A DNA stretch of 64,000 nt from NCBI GenBank assembly GCA_963727495.1, contig CAVSGQ010000005.1, positions 372,001-436,000 on the forward strand, given 5' to 3'. Below are positions 8,769 to 15,904 of the stretch, one piece after another. The stretch is from Actinophytocola sp963727495 (lineage in GTDB: Bacteria > Actinomycetota > Actinomycetes > Mycobacteriales > Pseudonocardiaceae). The notes under the pieces were generated by a model that was not told the origin of the DNA, searched no databases, and saw only the letters and a list, made by a program, of their open reading frames with translations. Both the position numbers and the translations under genes were made by a program. Positions within the stretch are counted from its first letter, which is position 1. Each line of letters opens with the position of its first letter.

Positions 8769-9227
8769 CTAGTTCCACTTGGTTCCGGCGACCTGCCGGA
8801 CGGCCGCGTTGATCCGGTTGTAGAAGTTGACCGTCGCGATCCAGAAGACGAGTCCGGCCAGCTGCTTCTCGTCGTAGTGCCGGGTCAGCTCGGTCCAGAG
8901 CTCGTCGGTGACCACCTCGCCGCGGTCCGCCTGCCGGGTCATCGCCTCGGCGAGCTCGAGCGCGGCACGCTGCGCGTCGGTGTAGTAGGGCGCCTCCCGC
9001 CACGCGGAGACCGACCACTTCCGCTTCATGGACTCCTCGTCGGTGTCCGCGCCGGGCCGGTCGGAGTCGACGCACCAGCTGCAGCCGTTGATCTGGCTCG
9101 CCCGCAGGTGCACCAGCCGCATCGTCTCCTCGTCGACCCCACCCTGGCCGGCCACCTGGGCGAGGCCCTGCCCGAGCTTCAGCGCGTCCGGCAACAGCAC
9201 CGCCGGGCTCTGCATCCGTGCCTGCAT
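8769..9227 (-). CDS. AhpD-like carboxymuconolactone decarboxylase family protein
   Basis: 152 aa with the AhpD core HLRASQINGCSWCVD, containing the redox pair CSWC, and later YDEKQLAGLVFWIATVNFYNRIN. Proteins of this family act as thiol peroxidases or thiol-disulfide partners. Strong Shine-Dalgarno GGAGGAG before the ATG. Divergent from the ECF41-type sigma factor and preceded by a matching promoter, as expected of an ECF41 target gene. Confidence 0.9.
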   Translation of the reverse strand: MQARMQSPAVLLPDALKLGQGLAQVAGQGGVDEETMRLVHLRASQINGCSWCVDSDRPGADTDEESMKRKWSVSAWREAPYYTDAQRAALELAEAMTRQADRGEVVTDELWTELTRHYDEKQLAGLVFWIATVNFYNRINAAVRQVAGTKWN

Positions 9228-9260
9228 GTCTCCTCCTTCGATCGGGATTCCTCGCCGTCT

Positions 9261-9287
9261 GACGGATCGCGCGGCGCGGATGTGACG
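9261..9287 (-). promoter_or_regulatory. ECF41-type promoter of the AhpD-like gene
   Basis: On the minus strand CGTCACA (9287-9281), a 16-nt spacer and CGTC (9264-9261). This agrees with the TGTCACA / CGTC pattern I recall for ECF41 sigma factors and faces the AhpD-like gene. Confidence 0.6.
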
Positions 9288-9292
9288 GGGCC

Positions 9293-9319
9293 GGTCACAC
9301 CGGGCGCGGCGCGTCCGTC
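9293..9319 (+). promoter_or_regulatory. ECF41-type promoter of the sigma factor gene
   Basis: GGTCACA (9293-9299), a 16-nt spacer and CGTC (9316-9319), pointing to the sigma factor ATG at 9352. Same elements and spacing as the divergent promoter 30 bp away, so autoregulation is likely. Confidence 0.58.
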
Positions 9320-9351
9320 AGGGTGGTGACGAACGGCGACGGGGAGGACCG

Positions 9352-10217
9352 ATGGACGAGCAGGACTGGCTGGCCGAGCGGTTCGAGGAGCACCGCACCC
9401 ACCTGCGGGCGGTGGCCTACCGGATGCTGGGCTCGCTGGCCGAGGCCGACGACGCGGTGCAGGAGTCCTGGTTCCGGCTGCACCGCAACGGCGCGGGCGA
9501 CATCGCGAACCTCGGCGGCTGGCTGACCACGGTCGTCGGCCGGGTGTGCCTGGACATGCTGCGCTCGCGCGCCGCGCGGCGCGAGGAGCCGGCCGGGCCG
9601 CACCTGCCGGACCCGGTCGTGGGCACCAGCCCGGAGGAGCAGGCCCTGCTCGCGGACTCGGTGGGGCTGGCCCTGCTGGTCGTGCTCGACACGCTCGACC
9701 CCGCCGAGCGGCTGGCGTTCGTGCTGCACGACATGTTCAGCTGCCGTTCGACGAGATCGCCCCGATCGTCGGCCGCTCCCCGGTCGCGACCCGCAAGCTC
9801 GCGAGCCGGGCACGCCGGCGCGTACAGGGGGCGCCGACGACACCGGACACCGACCTGGCCAGGCAGCGCGCGGTGGTCGACGCGTTCTTCGCCGCCGCCC
9901 GCGACGGCGACTTCGACGCGCTGGTCGCCGTCCTCGACCCCGGCGTGGTGCTGCGCTCCGAGGGCGGCGCGCTCCCGGCGGGGGCGTCCCACGTGCTGCG
10001 CGGCGCGGACGCGGTGGCGGGCCAGGCGCTGCTGTTCCGCCGCGCGGGCGGCGGTTCGGGCGAGGTGCGCGAGGTGGTCGTCAACGGCGCCGCCGGCCTG
10101 CTCGTCCACCGGGACGGCCGCCCGCTGGTGCTGTTCGCCTTCACCGTGGCGGGCGGCCGCATCGCCGCCATCGACATCATCAACGACCCCGACCGGCTGG
10201 CCGGGTTGGCCGGTTAG
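9352..10217 (+). pseudogene. ECF41-type sigma factor with SnoaL-like C-terminal domain, frameshifted
   Basis: Region 2 is clear (RMLGSLAEADDAVQESWFRL) and a linker HLPDPV resembles the conserved W-L-P-E-P segment. Region 4 (LPFDEIAPIVGRSPVATRKL) and the SnoaL-like extension, ending in NDPDRLAGLAG (compare the NPDKL motif of the group), are in the next frame. Adding one C in ATGTTCAGCTG (about 9733-9743) rejoins them, giving about 289 aa. Shine-Dalgarno GGGGAGGA. In ECF41 proteins the C-terminal extension controls the sigma factor itself instead of a separate anti-sigma factor. Its stop overlaps the end of the convergent aldehyde dehydrogenase gene. Confidence 0.85.
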
Positions 10218-11650
10218 GACTCGATGTTGTGCATGACGTGCTTGACGCGCGTGTAGTCCTCGAACCCGTACATGGACAGGTCCTTGCCGTGGCCGGAGTG
10301 CTTGAAGCCGCCATGGGGCATCTCGGAGATGAACGGGATGTGCGTGTTCACCCAGACGCAGCCGAAGTCCAGCTTGCTCGTCATGCGCATCGCGCGGCCG
10401 TGGTCGCGGGTCCACACCGACGCGGCCAGGCCGTACTCCACGCCGTTGGCCCAGCGGACCGCCTCGGCCTCGTCGCTGAACCGCTGCACGGTGATCACCG
10501 GGCCGAACACCTCGTCCTGGATGATCTCGTCGTCCTGGTTCAGCCCGGAGACCACGGTGGGCGCGTAGAAGTAGCCCCGGTCGCCGACCTGGGCCCCTCC
10601 GGTGTGGACGGTCGCGTGGCCGGGCAGCCGGTCGACGAACCCGCTCACCCGGGCGAGCTGGTTGGCGTTGTTCAGCGGCCCGTACAGCACGTCCTCGTCC
10701 GACGGCGGGCCGGTGCGGGTGCCCCGCGCCTGCTCGGTGAGCGCGGCGACGAACTCGTCGTGCAGGCCCGGACCGGCCAGCACCCGGGTCGCGGCCGTGC
10801 AGTCCTGGCCGGCGTTGAAGTACCCGCCGATCGCGATGGCCTCGGCCGCGGCCGCGATGTCGGCGTCGTCGAACAGCACGACCGGCGCCTTGCCACCGAG
10901 CTCGAGGTGGACGCGCTTGAGGTCGGCCGCGGCCGCCTGGGCGACCTCGCGGCCGGCGCGCACCGAGCCGGTGATCGACACCATCTGCGGCGTGGGGTGC
11001 GCGACCAGCGCGCGGCCGGTGTCGCGGTCGCCGCAGACCACGTTGAACACGCCGGGCGGGAAGAACTCCGCCGCGATCTCGGCCATCAGCAGCGTCGAGA
11101 CCGGCGTGGTGTCCGACGGCTTGAGCACCACGGTGTTGCCCGCCGCGAGCGCCGGCGCGATCTTCCACACGGCCATCATCAGCGGGTAGTTCCACGGCGT
11201 GACCTGCGCGCAGACGCCGATCGGCTCGCGGCGCACGTAGCTGGTGTGCCCGGCGAGGTACTCGCCGGCGGACTTGCCCTCGAGGACGCGCGAGGCCCCG
11301 GCGAAGAACCGGAAGTGGTCGATCGCGGGCGGCATCTCCTCCTCGAGGGTGAGCTGGCGGGGCTTGCCGGTGTTGCGGCACTCGGCGTCGAGCAGGTCGT
11401 TCGTGCGCGCCTCCAGCGCGTCGGCGAACCTCAGCATCGCGAGCTGCCGCTCCCGCGGCGTGACGTCCCGCCACTTCTCGAAGGCGGCGGCGGCCGCGGT
11501 CATGGCGCGGTCGACGTCCGCCGCGCCGGAGACCGGGGCCGCCGCGAACACCTCGCCCGTGCTGGGGTCGATCAGGTCCGCGTACGCGCCGTCGGCGGGT
11601 TCGGCGTACGCGCCGTCGACGAAGTTCCGCAGGATGGTCTTGTCGGTCAT
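10214..11650 (-). CDS. Aldehyde dehydrogenase, gamma-aminobutyraldehyde dehydrogenase-like
   Basis: 478 aa, full length. Catalytic cysteine C284 in FNAGQDCTAATR, catalytic glutamate in LELGGKAPVV, NAD-site segments TPWNYPLMMAVWKIAPALAAGN and SITGSVRAGREVA, and C-terminal PHGGFKHSGHGKDLSMYGFE. The SGHGKDLS ending is typical of gamma-aminobutyraldehyde/betaine-type enzymes of bacterial putrescine catabolism (PatD/PuuC group). It would oxidise the aldehyde made by the aminotransferase or oxidase at 1-2.3 kb to GABA. Shine-Dalgarno AGGGAG. Transcribed alone. Confidence 0.87.
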   Translation of the reverse strand: MTDKTILRNFVDGAYAEPADGAYADLIDPSTGEVFAAAPVSGAADVDRAMTAAAAAFEKWRDVTPRERQLAMLRFADALEARTNDLLDAECRNTGKPRQLTLEEEMPPAIDHFRFFAGASRVLEGKSAGEYLAGHTSYVRREPIGVCAQVTPWNYPLMMAVWKIAPALAAGNTVVLKPSDTTPVSTLLMAEIAAEFFPPGVFNVVCGDRDTGRALVAHPTPQMVSITGSVRAGREVAQAAAADLKRVHLELGGKAPVVLFDDADIAAAAEAIAIGGYFNAGQDCTAATRVLAGPGLHDEFVAALTEQARGTRTGPPSDEDVLYGPLNNANQLARVSGFVDRLPGHATVHTGGAQVGDRGYFYAPTVVSGLNQDDEIIQDEVFGPVITVQRFSDEAEAVRWANGVEYGLAASVWTRDHGRAMRMTSKLDFGCVWVNTHIPFISEMPHGGFKHSGHGKDLSMYGFEDYTRVKHVMHNIES

Positions 11651-11689
11651 GTCCGAACTCCCTGACGAGGATCGCGATGGCTCTGTGCC

Positions 11690-11718
11690 ATACTCGCGAC
11701 TGAATCCGCAGCAGACAA
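11690..11718 (-). promoter_or_regulatory. Probable promoter of the aldehyde dehydrogenase gene
   Basis: Minus-strand TTGTCT (11718-11713), a 17-nt spacer and GAGTAT (11695-11690), about 40 nt before the ATG at 11650. Confidence 0.35.
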
Positions 11719-11741
11719 GTGCTGGGACAACCGGATTCGTG

Positions 11742-12581
11742 TCACAGCAGCTCGGTGCGCAGCTCGTGGCTCTCGTCGGCCAGCCGGGCCTCGTAGTAGA
11801 TGCGGGTGCGGCCGTCCGGCAGCGGGAGGACGTCGAGGTAGCGCACGTCGACCACCGGCGCGTCCGGGTCGGCGGCGAGCGCGGTGCCGGCGGGCGTGGC
11901 GAGCCCGGTCCGCTCGAACCAGTTCTCCGCGGCGCTCGCGCGCCCGTCGTAGCTCGCCCGGCCGTCCGGGAGCACGCTGGTCACCCGCGCGCCGCGGGCG
12001 TCCCACGCGCCGGGGCGGCCGGCCAGCACGGTGCCGTGCCAGGTCCAGTCGAGGCCGTCGTCGCTGGTCGCGTACCCGGTGGTCATCCGGTCCTCGGCGC
12101 CGGGCACGTCGAGCGGGTGGCAGCACAGCCAGGCGCGCCAGCCGGTGCGGTCGTGGTGGACGACCGGGTCCTTGACCCCGAACGTGCCGTCCCCGGTGAA
12201 GACCGGCCGGACGGGGGCGGCGGCCAGGCCCTCCGGCTCGGCGGCCTCGAGCACGCCGACCCACCAGTGCTTCGAGCCCGGGGTGGCGCAGCTGACGTAC
12301 ATCCGCCACAGGCCGTCGCGGACCCGCACGAGCGCGGACCGCTCGACCATCGCGGCGCCGAGCCGGGCGGGCTCGACGGTGCCGACCGTGGCCGGCCGCA
12401 CCCCGTCGGCGCAGCGGGCGACGACGGCGACGTCGTGGTCGCCGCGGACGCGGTAGGTCAGCACGACCGAACCGTCGGAGTCGAGGGCGGAGGACGGGGC
12501 GCCGGCCCACTGCTGCGGGCCGTGGCCGGGCGCGCCGGCGACGAGCTCGGCGTGGCCGGTGGGGAGCGGGAAGTCGTTCAT
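11742..12581 (-). CDS. Glycosidase-like (five-bladed propeller type) protein of unknown function
   Basis: 279 aa, no signal peptide. The start is taken at the ATG of MNDFPLPTG; the longer upstream frame runs into the divergent gene and has no support. Repeated blade-like segments (GAPSSALDSDGSVVLTYR, FGVKDPVVHHDRTGWRAWLC, TTGYATSDDGLDWTWHG) with a DPVV word recall GH43/GH32/GH130-type propellers, but I cannot assign a family or catalytic residues. Divergent from the GlxA-type regulator, which may control it. Confidence 0.6.
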   Translation of the reverse strand: MNDFPLPTGHAELVAGAPGHGPQQWAGAPSSALDSDGSVVLTYRVRGDHDVAVVARCADGVRPATVGTVEPARLGAAMVERSALVRVRDGLWRMYVSCATPGSKHWWVGVLEAAEPEGLAAAPVRPVFTGDGTFGVKDPVVHHDRTGWRAWLCCHPLDVPGAEDRMTTGYATSDDGLDWTWHGTVLAGRPGAWDARGARVTSVLPDGRASYDGRASAAENWFERTGLATPAGTALAADPDAPVVDVRYLDVLPLPDGRTRIYYEARLADESHELRTELL

Positions 12582-12651
12582 GGCTGCCAGCCTGCGCGGG
12601 CCGCTCCGCGCCCGACAGTGGCAGCAACGCCAGGATGTCGGAAGTTTCTGC

Positions 12652-12657
12652 CATACT
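12652..12657 (+). promoter_or_regulatory. -10 element of a leaderless GlxA-type regulator
   Basis: CATACT followed by exactly 7 nt and GTG at 12665, the same geometry as several other genes in the window. Confidence 0.4.
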
Positions 12658-12664
12658 CGTGGCC

Positions 12665-13648
12665 GTGCGTTCGGTGGTCGCGTTGGTGGGGGAGCGGGTG
12701 GCGGCATTCGAGCTGGGCATCGTGTGCCAGGTCTTCGGTCTCGACCGCTCGGACGACGGCCTGCCCGCGCACGACTTCGCGGTGTGCGGCCGCGCGCCCG
12801 GCGAGGTCCCGACGACGTCGGGATTCCCGGTCCGGGTGACCGACGGCCTGGACCGCGTGGCGGCCGCCGACCTGGTGACCGTGCCCGCGTGGCCGACCCT
12901 GGACGCCCCGATCGCCGAGCCGGTCCTCGACGCGCTGCGGGCCGCCGTGGAGCGGGGTGCGCGGGTGCTGTCGGTGTGCTCGGGCGCGTTCGCCCTGGCC
13001 GCGGCGGGCGTGCTGGACGGCCGGCGCGCCGCGACCCACTGGCAGTTCGCCGACCTCCTCGCGCGCCGCCACCCCCGCGTCCACGTCGACCGCGACGTCC
13101 TCTACGTGGCGGACGGCCCCACCCTGACCAGCGCCGGCGCCGCGGCCGGCATCGACGCCTGCCTGCACCTGGTGCGCGAGACCTACGGCGCCCGGACGGC
13201 GAACGAGCTCGCGCGCCGCATGGTGGTGCCCGCGCACCGGGAGGGCGGTCAGGCCCAGTTCGTGGCGCTGCCGGTGCCGCCCGCCGCGGACTACGTCCTG
13301 GCCGACCTGCTGGACTGGATGACCGAGCACCTGGCGGACCCGCTGCCGGTGCGGACGCTGGCCGCCCGCGCGGCGATGTCGCCGAGGACGTTCGCCCGCC
13401 GCTTCCGCGCCGCCACGGGCACGACGCCGCACCGGTGGCTGCTGGACCAGCGCCTGCGGCGAGCGGAGGAGCTGCTGGAGAGCACGGACCTGCCGGTGGA
13501 CCGGGTGGCGTCGCAAGCGGGCCTCGGCGCCGGCGACACCCTCCGCCACCACTTCACCGCCCGGCGCGGCGTGAGCCCGGCCGCCTACCGCCGCACGTTC
13601 CACCGCCCGCCGAATTTGGCTGTGCACGCCGGCACACCTCGCCGCTGA
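12665..13648 (+). CDS. GlxA family regulator (DJ-1/PfpI domain plus AraC HTH)
   Basis: About 327 aa. The N-terminal DJ-1/PfpI-like domain has RVLSVCSGAFALAAAGVLDG with the nucleophile-elbow cysteine, then RRAATHW; the C-terminal AraC domain has MSPRTFARRFRAATGTTPHRW and DTLRHHFTARRGVSPAAYRRTF. GTG 12665 is preferred over ATG 12635 because a CATACT box lies 7 nt before it and the protein then begins like relatives (RSVVALVGERVAAFELG). Divergent from the glycosidase-like gene. Confidence 0.87.
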   Translation: MRSVVALVGERVAAFELGIVCQVFGLDRSDDGLPAHDFAVCGRAPGEVPTTSGFPVRVTDGLDRVAAADLVTVPAWPTLDAPIAEPVLDALRAAVERGARVLSVCSGAFALAAAGVLDGRRAATHWQFADLLARRHPRVHVDRDVLYVADGPTLTSAGAAAGIDACLHLVRETYGARTANELARRMVVPAHREGGQAQFVALPVPPAADYVLADLLDWMTEHLADPLPVRTLAARAAMSPRTFARRFRAATGTTPHRWLLDQRLRRAEELLESTDLPVDRVASQAGLGAGDTLRHHFTARRGVSPAAYRRTFHRPPNLAVHAGTPRR

Positions 13649-13819
13649 TTCGCGGCTGGAAGTCGCACGAATTAGCTGGGACAATTGTCGACCGTGGCAC
13701 CGACGCCTGCACGTGCACGGCCACCTGGGAAGGGGACCTTCGGAGCTACCAGAACCTCACCAAATGCGGGATGATTAAAACCGGCACTGGTTGAGATCAC
13801 GGGTGGAGGGGAACGATCG
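13649..13819. other. AT-richer intergenic leader of the RiPP-like operon
   Basis: No gene seen. Less GC-rich than its surroundings, with GATGATTAAAAC near 13770 and a strong Shine-Dalgarno GGAGGGG at about 13805-13811 that fixes the start of the small peptide gene at 13820. No confident promoter hexamers. Confidence 0.4.
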
Positions 13820-14011
13820 ATGAATTCGTCGGGCACCGAACCAGGCATCGAATCCGAGCTGATCGACCTCGAAGCCGTCCCATTTACGACACTGCGTGAC
13901 CTGGACAGCGAACCCCTGCGCAAGTCACTGCTCCACGTCGTGGAGCGAACCAGAGGGGTTCGTGCCCCGTACAAGAGTACCAACGGTGCCGGGGGTGAGC
14001 GGATCGACTGA
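13820..14011 (+). CDS. FxsA-like RiPP precursor peptide (YxS variant)
   Basis: 63 aa. The leader part (ESELIDLEAVPFTTLRDLD followed by an L-x3-L-rich stretch) matches the FxsA-type pattern of FxSxx-COOH precursors as I know it. The C-terminal part reads RAPYKSTNGAGGERID, so the usual Phe-x-Ser at the very end is replaced by Tyr-Lys-Ser followed by a glycine-rich tail. Good Shine-Dalgarno. The stop overlaps the ATG of the HExxH gene (TGATG), so both are coupled. The role is inferred from leader similarity and from its HExxH and SAV_2336/TPR-type neighbours; no radical SAM maturase is present nearby. Confidence 0.65.
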   Translation: MNSSGTEPGIESELIDLEAVPFTTLRDLDSEPLRKSLLHVVERTRGVRAPYKSTNGAGGERID

Positions 14012-15904
14012 TGGCGGGTCCATCGGGAGACGACTCGACGCCCGGCTCCGCGTTCCACCGGCTGGCATGGCGCGACTTCGACGCCCTAGCCGGCTTCGAC
14101 GGTGACGCGGACATGGTGCGGCGGCTGCGTCGCGCCGAACGCAGCAGGCGCAAGCTGCTGCTCCGCGCGCTGATGGAGGATTCCGCGAAGACGCCAGAGG
14201 TGTTCGGACCGTTGCCCTCGCCGGACGCCGTGTGGGAACTGCTGGCCCGTGTCGAGTCCGTCTCGCCGGCGGCGGTCGCGGGTGTGCTCGCCCATCCCTA
14301 TGTCGGGAGCTGGGCCGGGCTACACCACTCGCCTGCTGCGCGTTGGATCCGGCGGGGTGGGCCCATTGTGGATGCATCTCGGGCACGTACACGCGCTCGC
14401 CGCGGCGGCCGCGATCCGCGCCGGCGTCGACTTCACCATCGCCGTACCCGCGTGGGACGGTCGGGTGGCCCTGCCGTCGCTCGGCATGGCGCGCCTGGCG
14501 GCGTCCTCGGCGTTCTCGGTAGCCGACGTGCGTGGTGCGCGAGGCTCCTACGTCGTGGCCAACGCGCGCGGCGAGGTCCGCGTGCCCACCCCGCCCGATC
14601 ACGAGGCGCCCGGATGGTGGCCGGTCCGGCGGATACGGACCCGCGCCGGGCAGCGCCGGCTCTCGGTGTGGCTCGACGATCTGGACCCCTACCGGGGGCT
14701 GTACGAACCCGTACCACCCCAGCGCCTGACCGACACCGAGTTCGCCACGTGGCGGCGGTTGATCGACGAGGCATGGCGGCTCATCGTCGGCCACCTGCCG
14801 GATCTCGCCGGCAGCCTGCCGATCGGGCTCACGTCGCTGGTCCCCCGTCCTCCGGTGCTGTTCCGCAACCCGAGCGCGTCCACCGGTGAGGCGTTCGGCA
14901 GCGCGGTCGTCGGCCGCCCGGCGGACGGCGCGGCGCTGGCGAGCACGGTGATCCACGAATACCAGCACATCGTGCTCGGCGGTCTGCTGCACCTGACCCG
15001 GCTGTACGACAACGATCCCAGCGAACGGTTCTACGTCGCGTGGCGTGATGATCCACGCCCGGTCAGCGGTACCTTGCAGGGCGTCTACGCCTTCTTCGGC
15101 GTGACGGCCTTCTGGCGGGCGCTCGCCCGATCGGATGTCGAGAGCGTCTCGCAGCGCGCCGCGTTCGAGTTCGCCTACTGGCGCGGGCAGACCTGGCGCA
15201 CGCTGGGCACGCTGCGCGGCGATCCGGCCCTGACCGATGCCGGACATCGGTTCGTCGAGGGGATCGCGAACAGGCTCGGGCCGTGGCAGGACGAAGACGT
15301 TCCAGCGGACATGGCCGAGCTGGCCGCCACGGCAGCGATCGACCATCACGCCGGATGGCGTGCCCGGCACCTCCGGCCCAGTCCTGCCACGGTCGCTCGG
15401 CTCGCCGAGGCGTGGATCGCCGGCTACACCCGGCCGCCCATCTCGTTGAACACCACCAGCCTGCCGCCGACTCCCGTGCCGGACGGCGGATGGTCGCGTG
15501 CTCGGCTGGATCTGATCCGCTTGCACCTCCGAGACGAGGCGGACCTGCCCGGCACCTGGCAGACCGTGCCGGACGCGACCGACGCGGATCTCGCCTACGC
15601 GACCGGCCGCTTTGCCGACGCCGCGGAGGGTTATCGCGCGCAGCTGGTGGCCGACCCCGACCGGCCGGCATCGCTGGTCGGCCTCGGGCTCGCGCTCGCG
15701 GCCCGCGGCGTCGACCCCGCCGCACGCGCCCTCCTGCACCGCCCGGAACTGGTGCGTGCGGTGCATCGGCGGCTTCGATGCAGGACGCGACCCGTGCCGA
15801 CACCGCAACAGCTCGCCAGGTGGATCGGCCAGCTCGTCTCCGGGGGACCCCCTCGGGTCACATCAACATCGGGTCGACATCGCAGTCCGCCCGGGCGCCC
15901 TTGA
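14011..15904 (+). pseudogene. HExxH-motif peptide beta-hydroxylase-like protein, frameshifted
   Basis: About 630 aa after correction. N-terminal FHRLAWRDFDALAGFDGDADM and HPYVGSWAG are in the first frame; GHVHALAAAAAIRAGVDFTI, the metal-site-like STVIHEYQHIVLGGLLHL (HEYQH at 14954-14968) and the TPR-like end are in the second. Deleting one G from the GGG at about 14318-14321 joins them. The family is the 'HEXXH motif' group that NCBI now names aKG-HExxH-type peptide beta-hydroxylase, acting on RiPP precursors. Start overlaps the precursor stop; the 3' end overlaps the convergent TPR gene by 47 bp. Confidence 0.72.

Noticed and set aside
13672..15808. Minus-strand frames opposite the precursor and HExxH gene
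   Set aside because: Low-complexity Arg/Pro/Gly-rich translations; the plus strand has the Shine-Dalgarno, the FxsA-like leader and the HEYQH motif.
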